Part shown: in pieces, positions 18,618 through 29,400 of the stretch
Position numbering within the stretch: the stretch's first letter is position 1
How the letters are laid out: each line of letters starts with the position of its first letter
Source: Tritrichomonas musculus
Lineage: Eukaryota; Parabasalia; Tritrichomonadida; Tritrichomonadidae
Direction: 5' to 3'
NCBI GenBank assembly: GCA_039105265.1
Contig: JAPFFF010000009.1
Location: 4,030,001 to 4,094,000 of the forward strand
DNA: 64,000 bases
Made by a program: the position numbers and the translations under genes
The notes under the pieces: model-generated
Told to the model about the DNA's origin: nothing
Database searches by the model: none
What the model saw: only the letters and a program-made list of their open reading frames with translations

Positions 18618-18644
18618 TTAAGTGAAACCAAAAATAAACATCAC

Positions 18645-19031
18645 TTACTCTTCATCGTCAGCGAATTCATCTTCATCGAAAGCTCCACATGGTTCAATCC
18701 ATTCATTGATTAACACTAACTTAATGATAGTATCGATTAACTCGATCTTTGAATCCATTTCATCATCATTATCATAGCTAGCTATGAATCGATCATCGAG
18801 ATCGTCAAGATCGTCGATGTTGTAGTAGTTAATGATGTTGTCGAGATTGAACTCTGATTCATAGTTGGTATCATTGAGATAATCACGAAGTGATTCTAAT
18901 AGTTCATCGACACTGTTGATGTTAGAGAGATCATTGTTATCGGTGAACCATTCGTGATAGTCTTCAATGATTGACTCAATGGTTTCGACTGAATCGATTG
19001 ATTCGACTGTGAATTCAATTTCGGTCATCAT
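18645..19031 (-). CDS. Acidic hypothetical Maverick protein (128 aa)
   Basis: The protein is extremely rich in Asp and Glu from end to end (for example S-V-E-T-I-E-S-I-I-E-D-Y near residue 13 and D-E-D-E-F-A-D-D-E-E at the end). It has no Lys-rich region and no membrane helix. It may mimic DNA or bind basic proteins. It is the outermost gene before the right border of the element, about 185 bases from the Mutator-like array. Confidence 0.55.
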   Translation of the reverse strand: MMTEIEFTVESIDSVETIESIIEDYHEWFTDNNDLSNINSVDELLESLRDYLNDTNYESEFNLDNIINYYNIDDLDDLDDRFIASYDNDDEMDSKIELIDTIIKLVLINEWIEPCGAFDEDEFADDEE

Positions 19032-19163
19032 ATTATTATTATGATATGACGATAAAAAAATAGTTTGAATCGAAAGTGAGTCAGTTTACATCAATAGAGT
19101 GGTCGTTGACGAACTTCGGTGTCGAACTACGTAAATGACTGATCAGAGGGGGTGTTTCACCGT

Positions 19164-19205
19164 GTTAAGGATGGGTTGAGGACGAAGTCCGAGACCCTCC
19201 TTAAC
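19164..19205. repeat. GC-rich hairpin at the Maverick/Mutator junction
   Basis: The arms GTTAAGGA (19164) and TCCTTAAC (ending 19205) pair, as do the inner GGAC and GTCC around a GAA loop. Only a few mismatches lie between. It ends about 10 bases before the first 129-bp unit. The stretch 19032-19163 holds no gene that I can see and may belong to the Maverick terminal repeat. Confidence 0.75.
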
Positions 19206-19215
19206 ATATCTACTT

Positions 19216-20887
19216 CGCCATTTATTGTCACAATTTGTTTATATTCTACAATCACAAGCCTGACAGAACAGCATAAGTTGGTACGAGACGAATCGCTCAC
19301 GCATTTTCGCATATTTTAGATCAGCAATTGCACGAAGTCATCATCGCCATTTATTGTCACAATTTGTTTATATTCTACAATCACAAGCCTGACAGAACAG
19401 CATAAGTTGGTACGAGACGAATCGCTCACTCATTTTCGCATATTTTAGATCAGCAATTGCACGAAGTCAGCATCGCCATTTATTGTCACAATTTGTTTAT
19501 ATTCTACAATCACAAGCCTGACAGAACAGCATAAGTTGGTACGAGACGAATCGCTCACTCATTTTCGCATATTTTAGATCAGCAATTGCACGAAGTCAGC
19601 ATCGCCATTTATTGTCACAATTTGTTTATATTCTACAATCACAAGCCTGACAGAACAGCATAAGTTGGTACGAGACGAATCGCTCACGCATTTTCGCATA
19701 TTTTAGATCAGCAATTGCACGAAGTCATCATCGCCATTTATTGTCACAATTTGTTTATATTCTACAATCACAAGCCTGACAGAACAGCATAAGTTGGTAC
19801 GAGACGAATCGCTCACTCATTTTCGCATATTTTAGATCAGCAATTGCACGAAGTCATCATCGCCATTTATTGTCACAATTTGTTTATATTCTACAATCAC
19901 AAGCCTGACAGAACAGCATAAGTTGGTACGAGACGAATCGCTCACTCATTTTCGCATATTTTAGATCAGCAATTGCACGAAGTCATCATCGCCATTTATT
20001 GTCACAATTTGTTTATATTCTACAATCACAAGCCTGACAGAACAGCATAAGTTGGTACGAGACGAATCGCTCACTCATTTTCGCATATTTTAGATCAGCA
20101 ATTGCACGAAGTCATCATCGCCATTTATTGTCACAATTTGTTTATATTCTACAATCACAAGCCTGACAGAACAGCATAAGTTGGTACGAGACGAATCGCT
20201 CACTCATTTTCGCATATTTTAGATCAGCAATTGCACGAAGTCAGCATCGCCATTTATTGTCACAATTTGTTTATATTCTACAATCACAAGCCTGACAGAA
20301 CAGCATAAGTTGGTACGAGACGAATCGCTCACGCATTTTCGCATATTTTAGATCAGCAATTGCACGAAGTCAGCATCGCCATTTATTGTCACAATTTGTT
20401 TATATTCTACAATCACAAGCCTGACAGAACAGCATAAGTTGGTACGAGACGAATCGCTCACTCATTTTCGCATATTTTAGATCAGCAATTGCACGAAGTC
20501 AGCATCGCCATTTATTGTCACAATTTGTTTATATTCTACAATCACAAGCCTGACAGAACAGCATAAGTTGGTACGAGACGAATCGCTCACGCATTTTCGC
20601 ATATTTTAGATCAGCAATTGCACGAAGTCAGCATCGCCATTTATTGTCACAATTTGTTTATATTCTACAATCACAAGCCTGACAGAACAGCATAAGTTGG
20701 TACGAGACGAATCGCTCACTCATTTTCGCATATTTTAGATCAGCAATTGCACGAAGTCAGCATCGCCATTTATTGTCACAATTTGTTTATATTCTACAAT
20801 CACAAGCCTGACAGAACAGCATAAGTTGGTACGAGACGAATCGCTCACGCATTTTCGCATATTTTAGATCAGCAATTACACGAAGTC
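19216..20887 (+). repeat. Left terminal array: 13 copies of a 129-bp repeat
   Basis: The marker CGCCATTTATTG occurs at 19216 and then every 129 bases to 20764. Units are nearly identical and differ mainly at two positions (CACGCATT versus CACTCATT; AGTCATCA versus AGTCAGCA), which are shuffled between copies. The last unit stops at CACGAAGTC. The unit also contains a near-palindrome (ATTGTCACAAT). It is likely a transposase-binding terminal array. Confidence 0.95.
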
Positions 20888-21165
20888 TTTTACAATGTAT
20901 TATTTAATTATTTTAATTTTATTTATTTGAACATAAACTCTCTAGTTATTAATTTTTATATTAAAATATATATTTTATAATATTATATTTAATATTTTTC
21001 TAAATCTGATTTTTTTATTTATCATTATTGAAGCATTTTCTATACCTACATCATTTTATAAAAGTAAAATTTATACGAAATGTATACAACACTCATTTAA
21101 TTCATCTTTTTTCATATTAAAATTACCAAACAAATAAGTTCTGAATTATTATTATTAAACAAATT

Positions 21166-21170
21166 TCATT
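21166..21170 (+). promoter_or_regulatory. Initiator-like TCATT before the transposase start
   Basis: TCATT lies 6 bases before the ATG at 21177. It fits the trichomonad initiator consensus TCA(Y)(W), which usually lies within about 20 bases of the start codon. Confidence 0.5.
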
Positions 21171-21176
21171 TCCAAA

Positions 21177-23222
21177 ATGAGTTTGAATGAATCTTCCAAT
21201 TCAGATCCCTCAAGATTCTGTCTAGTATCGAATACCAGACAGAATCTCAACTCAACCGATACAATAATTGACTCGCATCATCAGTTTTACTTATATGATC
21301 ATTCAAGTTATCCAAATGTAACTAACAAAGACAGAAATATCGATATTTTCTCTTTTATGTTTTTTTTAAGTACATTTGATAATAAAAATTTCAGAGCAAC
21401 GCATGAAAGCAATCAAACAATTAAATTTCAAGGTACAGTGCTAAACCATCGAATGATTATACATGAAAAAAACAGTAGTAAAGCATTGTTCAAAATTCGT
21501 TTCAATTCAACAGGAACAAAATGCACCATTCAAATAATAGGTACATCAGATTTAGTAAAATACAATCAAACCCAAATCAAGACACAGAATTACACAATTA
21601 ATGCTTATGTTTATGGAAATGAAATCATTAAATCCAATTTAGCACAAAACAAGTTTAAAATCAAAAATAACATATTCTTATCTACTATTTCTCATATTTT
21701 TAATAGTTCTAGTAATCCATCAAGTTTTGCTTCTGTTCTTTTTTATTCAATTTCGCCGAAATCACCAAAAGTACAGAAACAAGAATGGAGAAAATATTTA
21801 AATCCAGACGGCTCATTAGAAGGTGTTTTTGAAAAACTTGGAGGAACTTTGTGCATTTACAAAGGTTATGGAAATTACCATTATTCAGAAACTCCGATAA
21901 TTGGCTTTGTTTGGTTTCACCAACACTTAGAAACATTTATGGACTTAAGCACAACCATTGAACTTGATACTTCCTTTAAAGTATTATCCCCAGATGTATT
22001 TTGCATACCTCAAATGATATTCAGGAACACAGGAATTCCCTTAGCATTGGTTGTTGGACCGAGAGAAAGTGCCGACTTGTATTCATTGTTTTTTGAAGGC
22101 TTGAAAAAACTGCACCCAAATAATTTGATATTCAATGAATTTGTTCAAAAAAATTATTTGACTGATCAGCATACATCATTTAAAAAGCTTTCTAAAAGAT
22201 ATAATCTCTCGATTTATCACTGCCTTGTACATCTCATTAGAAATTGCGGAGCCAAATCTGCCCTATCTCTTTTAATTAGAGATATGCTTTTTTGCATTTC
22301 TGAAAAAACATTTAAAGCCAACCGAGACAAATGGCAATCAATTTTTAACGAACTAACAAAAGATCCAAAATCACATGCTAACAATCATAGCAAATTATTT
22401 TATAAAATACTTGGTAAAGAAGTAAATGGTAATATAGTTAGGAAGCAAAAATATGCTCCACTTTATGCAAGGATAGAACATGTAATTCCTACGACAACCA
22501 ATCATTCAGAGAGCTATCATTGTTATTTAAACAATACAATACCTAACAGGAACACAAAATTAATGACACGTGTTGCTATGGTGGCACATAAAATAAATGA
22601 AAGACTGTCAAATCTTAATGACTCTATTATTCGAAATTTCACAGAATATGTAAAAGATTTGAGAAAAAAAGCTCATCATGATATTGAGTTGCATCCAGAT
22701 AATCGCGATAAACACAGCCTCCTTGAATGTGATTGTGAAAACTCATTATATTATTCCTTATTATATGGAACAAGTGCACCTTGCATTCATACTATTTTAA
22801 ATGAGTTTTGGGAAGAAAAAAGCTCAGTTAAAAAATGGTTTGAAGGAAAAGAAATAATTTTGGGAGATATTCAAACCAATTTGAATATCATTTCCATAGA
22901 TGAAGTGTTAGAATTCAAAGAAGATGAAAACTTTTTGAAAAAGACAACCGCAATACCTGACAAAATTGATATTATTAACAAAACAAAATATTCAGATAAG
23001 AATGCTCAAATAATATATGAGTGCCATTGTGAATTATCAAATGTTATGAGCATTGATGAATATGAAGTTTCTTCTATAGCAATGATAGTTCAAGAAAAAC
23101 TACTCAAAGAACAAAAAAATATATCATTAAAGGAAAAGTTTCCTGAAAAATATTATGCAAAGATGCATGTCAAAATTTGGAAAGAAGCGTATATTGCAAA
23201 AAAAATGATTGATTCATTTTAA
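21177..23222 (+). CDS. MULE-type transposase (681 aa)
   Basis: The MULE transposase core is visible. The first Asp is D264 in E-L-D-T-S-F-K-V. The second is D330 in L-T-D-Q-H, followed by Y-H-C-L-V-H-L (C349, H352). Glu E445 lies in T-N-H-S-E-S-Y-H-C-Y-L-N. These fit the D-D-E triad plus the C/H motif of Mutator-like enzymes. The segment I-P-L-A-L-V-V-G-P-R-E-S-A between the Asp residues is also typical. The N-terminal 200 residues are not recognised and may bind the 129-bp repeats. The frame is open over its whole length. The protein cuts and moves the surrounding element in the nucleus. Confidence 0.85.
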   Translation: MSLNESSNSDPSRFCLVSNTRQNLNSTDTIIDSHHQFYLYDHSSYPNVTNKDRNIDIFSFMFFLSTFDNKNFRATHESNQTIKFQGTVLNHRMIIHEKNSSKALFKIRFNSTGTKCTIQIIGTSDLVKYNQTQIKTQNYTINAYVYGNEIIKSNLAQNKFKIKNNIFLSTISHIFNSSSNPSSFASVLFYSISPKSPKVQKQEWRKYLNPDGSLEGVFEKLGGTLCIYKGYGNYHYSETPIIGFVWFHQHLETFMDLSTTIELDTSFKVLSPDVFCIPQMIFRNTGIPLALVVGPRESADLYSLFFEGLKKLHPNNLIFNEFVQKNYLTDQHTSFKKLSKRYNLSIYHCLVHLIRNCGAKSALSLLIRDMLFCISEKTFKANRDKWQSIFNELTKDPKSHANNHSKLFYKILGKEVNGNIVRKQKYAPLYARIEHVIPTTTNHSESYHCYLNNTIPNRNTKLMTRVAMVAHKINERLSNLNDSIIRNFTEYVKDLRKKAHHDIELHPDNRDKHSLLECDCENSLYYSLLYGTSAPCIHTILNEFWEEKSSVKKWFEGKEIILGDIQTNLNIISIDEVLEFKEDENFLKKTTAIPDKIDIINKTKYSDKNAQIIYECHCELSNVMSIDEYEVSSIAMIVQEKLLKEQKNISLKEKFPEKYYAKMHVKIWKEAYIAKKMIDSF

Positions 23223-23354
23223 AACAAAAGTATAAATAAAACAAAATATAGGAATTACGAGCAAATTAATTTTTTTTTAGTCTAAAATTATAATTAAAAA
23301 ATGATTAGTGAGATTAAAAGGTTTCATTTCATGTTATGTTGTTTCCAAAAGCTT

Positions 23355-24925
23355 ACGATTGAAGAATATAAACAAATTGTGACAATAAATGGCGATGCTG
23401 ACTTCGTGCAATTGCTGATCTAAAATATGCGAAAATGAGTGAGCGATTCGTCTCGTACCAACTTATGCTGTTCTGTCAGGCTTGTGATTGTAGAATATAA
23501 ACAAATTGTGACAATAAATGGCGATGATGACTTCGTGCAATTGCTGATCTAAAATATGCGAAAATGCGTGAGCGATTCGTCTCGTACCAACTTATGCTGT
23601 TCCGTCAGGCTTGTGATTGTAGAATATAAACAAATTGTGACAATAAATGGCGATGATGACTTCGTGCAATTGCTGATCTAAAATATGCGAAAATGCGTGA
23701 GCGATTCGTCTCGTACCAACTTATGCTGTTCCGTCAGGCTTGTGATTGTAGAATATAAACAAATTGTGACAATAAATGGCGATGATGACTTCGTGCAATT
23801 GCTGATCTAAAATATGCGAAAATGAGTGAGCGATTCGTCTCGTACCAACTTATGCTGTTCCGTCAGGCTTGTGATTGTAGAATATAAACAAATTGTGACA
23901 ATAAATGGCGATGATGACTTCGTGCAATTGCTGATCTAAAATATGCGAAAATGCGTGAGCGATTCGTCTCGTACCAACTTATGCTGTTCTGTCAGGCTTG
24001 TGATTGTAGAATATAAACAAATTGTGACAATAAATGGCGATGATGACTTCGTGCAATTGCTGATCTAAAATATGCGAAAATGAGTGAGCGATTCGTCTCG
24101 TACCAACTTATGCTGTTCTGTCAGGCTTGTGATTGTAGAATATAAACAAATTGTGACAATAAATGGCGATGATGACTTCGTGCAATTGCTGATCTAAAAT
24201 ATGCGAAAATGCGTGAGCGATTCGTCTCGTACCAACTTATGCTGTTCTGTCAGGCTTGTGATTGTAGAATATAAACAAATTGTGACAATAAATGGCGATG
24301 ATGACTTCGTGCAATTGCTGATCTAAAATATGCGAAAATGAGTGAGCGATTCGTCTCGTACCAACTTATGCTGTTCTGTCAGGCTTGTGATTGTAGAATA
24401 TAAACAAATTGTGACAATAAATGGCGATGATGACTTCGTGCAATTGCTGATCTAAAATATGCGAAAATGAGTGAGCGATTCGTCTCGTACCAACTTATGC
24501 TGTTCTGTCAGGCTTGTGATTGTAGAATATAAACAAATTGTGACAATAAATGGCGATGATGACTTCGTGCAATTGCTGATCTAAAATATGCGAAAATGAG
24601 TGAGCGATTCGTCTCGTACCAACTTATGCTGTTCTGTCAGGCTTGTGATTGTAGAATATAAACAAATTGTGACAATAAATGGCGATGATGACTTCGTGCA
24701 ATTGCTGATCTAAAATATGCGAAAATGAGTGAGCGATTCGTCTCGTACCAACTTATGCTGTTCTGTCAGGCTTGTGATTGTAGAATATAAACAAATTGTG
24801 ACAATAAATGGCGATGATGACTTCGTGCAATTGCTGATCTAAAATATGCGAAAATGAGTGAGCGATTCGTCTCGTACCAACTTATGCTGTTCCGTCAGGC
24901 TTGCGATTGTAGAATATAAACAAAA
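23355..24925 (-). repeat. Right terminal array: about 12 copies of the 129-bp repeat, inverted
   Basis: GGCGATG recurs every 129 bases from 23391 to 24810, and a partial unit ends at 24925. The sequence is the reverse complement of the left array. A T/C variant (GTTCTGTC versus GTTCCGTC) is present here but absent from the left array, so the two ends are not simply copies made at one time. Confidence 0.95.
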
Positions 24926-25282
24926 ATAAATAAAAATTGAATCTAAAAAATATTAATTTAATTTCATTTTAATGGCGCCTCTATTATATATTCAATATTT
25001 TTCTGAAATAAACTTTTTGAAAACTTATTCCGACGTTAAAATCGGTAGTATCAAAGCATCAGCCCAATCTCCTGAGCATTTTAAGAAAAAATGGAAAAAA
25101 ATATATTCATATATAAAATTATGATCTAAATATTTTATTTTTTTACTCATATTCGAATTTTTAAAAAAGATGTAATAAAAATATGTTTTTCTACCTTATG
25201 TTTTTTATACAATTTTATTGAGAGAAGACTAAGAAAAAGTTGAATGCTTAAACTCGACGATGAATTATAAATTCAAATTTTA
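24926..25282. other. A+T-rich spacer with gene-start fragment
   Basis: This stretch separates the transposon from the first ankyrin gene. It has no full gene. Bases about 25118-25182 are nearly identical to 56577-56640; both contain the minus-strand start M-S-K-K-I-K-Y-L (see the entry at 25025-25150). The rest is A+T-rich with poly-A tracts. Confidence 0.7.
25025..25150 (-). pseudogene. Fragment beginning M-S-K-K-I-K-Y-L-D-H-N-F-I
   Basis: This short minus-strand frame (41 codons) shares its first dozen residues and its upstream DNA with the frame at 56393-56611. After the shared start the two diverge completely. They may be two truncated 5' ends of one dispersed gene or repeat family. No function is recognised, and the frame is too short to be trusted as a gene. 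Confidence 0.3.
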
Positions 25283-26410
25283 ATGTGTGAAAGTGATAAT
25301 GTTGAAAAGTTTTTAGAAGAATATAAAAGTATATATGATAAATATCTAAATTTTATAGAGAACGAAGAAAATATTGAAGAAAATTATATGATTCTAACAC
25401 AAATAATTGAGGATGCCAAAATAAAAGATTTTCAACACAAACTCAGATTATTTTTACGCATGGTAATATCAATTGCTAATAATCACCAGCACTGCCCAAA
25501 CTTTTACGCCAAGATCGATAAAACGTTAAAATATTTTAAAGATGATATCAAAAAATATTTTTTAAATTCAGAAATATTCAGCATTTTTAAGAGCAACAAG
25601 CGAATTCTTCTTTTTCTTATTAAAGAAAAAATCTTTAGTGTTGATAAATTTTTAATCAAATATATACAAACACATGGTACATATGATCAATATCTACAAT
25701 ATTTTGCTCCAGAAATAAAACCATTTGAGAATGAAAAATGGTTTCCTTCATATTTTCTATCAATGATTGAAAATTTGCCAGATAATTTTTATGAGTTGCG
25801 AATGGAAGGAGAAAATCACAATTATATCTGCAAATTGATTCGAGAAGACTCTGTCAAAGATTTCATTGCTTATATAAATAAAAACAATATTTCACTTAAT
25901 TCAAAGATCGATTATTCAATATATGAAACCAATTCACTTTTAAATCAGGTTCAATTAATTGAATATGCTGCATCCTTTGGATCAATTCAAATTTTTAACT
26001 TTTTAAAAAGAGAAGGAGTTAAATTAGAATCATCATTGTGGAGTTATGTTATTCATAGTAAAAATGAAGAATTAATTCATCTTCTTGAAGATAATAAGTT
26101 AATTAATGAAGAACTATACTTAACATGTTACGCAGAATCAATTAAATATCATCATAATGAAGTTGCGAATTATTTTCGCTTGAATTACCTACAAAATAAT
26201 AATTCATGTAATTTTTACACATCTTTATATAGTTTAGAATATTATAATTTTTCATTTTTAGAAAATGAATATATAAATGAATCATCATTTTATCTTTTAT
26301 GCAAGCATGATTATTATTTATTTGTTAAAGCTCTTTTAACATGTCGAAATATTAAAATTAACCAAAAAGTAATGTACACCAATAAAATTCAAAATCATGT
26401 TTTTCAATGA
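25283..26410 (+). CDS. DUF3447/ankyrin-type protein, N-terminal part
   Basis: This 375-residue frame is rich in Lys, Asn, Ile and Phe and has the layout of the large trichomonad DUF3447 family. It has a helical head (residues 1-180), the G-E-N-H-N-Y-I-C-K-L-I-R-E-D segment and then degenerate ankyrin-like units such as L-I-E-Y-A-A-S-F-G-S-I-Q-I-F. Two paralogs in the window (31814 and 39652) share these landmarks. The frame ends inside the minisatellite DNA that follows. Further ankyrin units and a normal C-terminus then appear as islands up to 30942, so this is probably the head of a scattered gene. Role: an intracellular protein-binding scaffold, by family. Confidence 0.65.
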   Translation: MCESDNVEKFLEEYKSIYDKYLNFIENEENIEENYMILTQIIEDAKIKDFQHKLRLFLRMVISIANNHQHCPNFYAKIDKTLKYFKDDIKKYFLNSEIFSIFKSNKRILLFLIKEKIFSVDKFLIKYIQTHGTYDQYLQYFAPEIKPFENEKWFPSYFLSMIENLPDNFYELRMEGENHNYICKLIREDSVKDFIAYINKNNISLNSKIDYSIYETNSLLNQVQLIEYAASFGSIQIFNFLKREGVKLESSLWSYVIHSKNEELIHLLEDNKLINEELYLTCYAESIKYHHNEVANYFRLNYLQNNNSCNFYTSLYSLEYYNFSFLENEYINESSFYLLCKHDYYLFVKALLTCRNIKINQKVMYTNKIQNHVFQ

Positions 26411-29400
26411 AATTCAAAATCATCTTTTTCAATGAAATTCAAAATCATCTTTTTCAATGAAATTCAAAATCATATTTTTCAATGGAATTCAAAATCATGT
26501 TTTTCAATATAATTCAAAATTTTATCATTTAATAGAATTCAAATTTTTATTTAAAATACTAGTATTTTTAATCATATTTTTCAGTAAAATTCTAAAATAA
26601 TATGATTTTATAGATCACCGTTATGTTTAGCTGTTGAAAATGAAAATATTGAAATTACCAAACTTTTATTGATGAATGATAAACTTGATATCAATAATAG
26701 AGATATTTAAATTATCTTTTTTATTTAATTCAAAGTCATAACTTTTAATATTATTTAAAATTATATTTTTCGATTGCATTCAAAATCATATATTTCAATG
26801 AAATTCAAAATCATATTTTTCAATTACATTCAAAATCATATTTTTCAATTACATTCAAAATCATATTTTTCAATTACATTCAAAATCATATTTTTCAATT
26901 ACATTCAAAATCATATCTTTCAATTCTATTCAAAATAATATATTTCAATACATCTCAGAATTATGGTACATTAATTCTAAATACTATTTTTTAATGAAAT
27001 TTCAATAAAATATAATGTTATAAAACAGCAATATATTTGGCAGTCGAAAGCGGTAATATTGAAATGGTAAAACTTTTATTACAAAATGATAAACTTAATG
27101 CTAATATAGGATATATTTTATATATATAATTTTTATAGAATTTAAAATCATTTCTTTCAATGATATTCAAAATTAGATCTTTATATAAAATTCAAAATCA
27201 TGCCTTTTAATGGCATTTTAAATCATATCTTTTAATTACATTTACAATCATGTCTTTTAATACCATTTACAATCATATCTTTTAATTACATTTACAATCA
27301 TTTCTTTTAATACCATTTACAATCATGCCTTTTAATACCATTTACAATCATATCTTTTAATAAAATTCAAAATCATGTCTTTTAATACCATTTACAATCA
27401 TTTCTTTTAATTACATTTACGATTATGTCTTTTAATAAAATTTACAATCATGTCTTTTAATATAATTCAAAATCATATCTTTCAATTTTGTTAAAAATCA
27501 TTTTTTTCAATAGTATTCATAATCGCATTTTTTTTTAGAATTCATAATTATATCTTTAAATGAAATTCATAATTATATCTTGAAATGAAATTTCAAAATA
27601 ATACAAAGTTATAAAACACCATTATATATAGCCGTTAGTAGTAATTGCATTGAAATCATCAAACTTTTATTAACAAATGATAAACTTAATATTGATCTTG
27701 GATATATTTTATATGTTCATTTTTATACGATTTAAAACATTTCTTTCAATAACATTCAAAATCATATCTTTCAATATAATTTAAAATCATTTCTTTCAAT
27801 TCTATTCAAAATCATATCTTTCAATACAATTTAAAATCATATCTTTCAATTCTATTCAAAATCATTTTTTTTTGAATACAATTCAAATTCATATCTTTAA
27901 ATGGCATTCAAAATCATATCTTTGAATGAAATTTAAAAATATATCTTTAAACATAATTTAAAATCATATATTTAAACATAATTTTAAATTGTACCTTTAA
28001 ACGTAATTTAATATTGTATCTTTCAATGAAATTTAAAATCATTTCTTTAAATTATATTTACTGTCATTATTTTCAATGAAATCCAAAAAAACATTTTGAA
28101 TCCAATTCAAAATCATATCTTTCAAATCATATTCAAAATCATATAATTCAATGGAATTCAAAATTATAACAATTAATTACATTCAAAATTATATCTATCA
28201 ATAACATTAAAAATTATGCATTTCAATATAATTAAAAATCATATCTTTCAATTTCATTTTCAAAATCATATTTTTCAATACAATTTTAAATCGTATATTT
28301 CAATGGAATTAAAAATCATGCTTTTTAATACAATTTAAATCATATATTTCAATGGAATTCATATTATTCTTTTCAATGATATTCAAAATCATTTTTTTCA
28401 ATGGAATTAAAAGTCATGTTTTCCTATGTAATTCAAAATTATAGCTTTCAATTCCATTGAAAATCATATCCTTCAATTACATTTAAAATTTTTTCCTTTA
28501 ATTATATTTTAAATTATATCTTTCAATGAAGTTTATGATTATATATTTCAAAAAAATTTTTAATAATACAATTTTATAAAACAGTTTTATTTTTTGCTGT
28601 CGAAAGTTGTGATATTGAAATCGTCAAACTTTTATTAACAAATGATAAATTTGATATTAATTTTCTTAATATTTTAAGAAAATATTAATTTATTCAATTC
28701 AAAATAATAAATTTCAATGAAATTTAACAAGCAATCTTTCAATATAATTTAAAATCTTATCATTCAATCAAATTCAAAATTATTTCTTTCAATGAAATTC
28801 AAATTTTATATAGTTCAATGCAATTTCAAGTATATATATTCAATAATATTCATGCGTTTCTTTAAATGGAATTCAAAATCATTTCTTTCAATTACATTCA
28901 TAATCATAACTTTAAATAAAATTTTAAACTAAAGAAATTTTATAAATCAGTATTGTTTTTAGCTGTCGAAAAAAATAATATTGAAATTATCAAGCTTTTA
29001 TTTACAAATGATAAACTTGATATTAATCTTAAATCTATTTTATATCATTTTTTATAAAATTAATATTCAAGCGTTTCAATTTCATTCGAAATCATATTTT
29101 TCAATTACATTCAAAATCATTTATTTTAATGACATTCAAAATCATATATTTCAATGACATTTAAAATCCTATATTTCAATTACATTTTATATCTTTTTCA
29201 ATGGCATTCTAAATCATATATTTCAATGAAATTCATATTAATATTTTTTAATGAAATTCATAATTATATCTTTTGATTGCATTCAAAATCATTTTTTTCA
29301 ATCAAATTCTAAATTAATATGATTTTATGAAACAGCTTTATGTTTGGCAGTTGAAAATGAAAATATTGAAATAGTTAAACTTTTATCAACAAATAATAAA

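Larger units (their letters stand above)
1..19205. mobile_element. Maverick/Polinton element (one end, runs off the window)
   Basis: This is a self-synthesising DNA transposon of the Polinton/Maverick class. Recognised parts are a family B DNA polymerase, a FtsK/HerA-type packaging ATPase, a retroviral-type integrase, a likely double-jelly-roll capsid protein and a giant fibre-like protein. Base composition and codon choice differ from the A+T-rich host DNA beyond 24.9 kb. All genes visible here are open, so the copy looks whole and young as far as it can be seen. No adenovirus-type protease was recognised in this part. The left terminal repeat is outside the window, so terminal inverted repeats cannot be paired. 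The right border is placed at the Mutator-like array and is uncertain by some tens of bases. Confidence 0.85.
19206..24925 (+). mobile_element. Mutator-like DNA transposon with tandem-array terminal inverted repeats
   Basis: An intact MULE-type transposase gene (21177-23222) is framed by two arrays of the same 129-bp unit in opposite orientation (19216-20887 and 23355-24925). The outer ends share TTTGTTTATATTCTAC; the left array begins about 20 bases further out than the right. I could not find a clear 9-bp target duplication. The left flank is Maverick DNA and the right flank A+T-rich host DNA. With an open transposase and nearly identical array units, this copy looks recent and possibly active. 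Confidence 0.85.

Noticed and set aside
19140-19205. Hammerhead-like ribozyme in the junction hairpin
   Set aside because: The stem carries GAGGAC-GAA-GTCC, which recalls a hammerhead stem II, but the conserved CUGANGA and GAAA core elements are not both present in the right places.
19216-24925. Arrays of regular repeats as CRISPR
   Set aside because: The whole 129-base unit is repeated with no unique spacers, the two arrays are inverted copies, a transposase lies between them and the host is a eukaryote.
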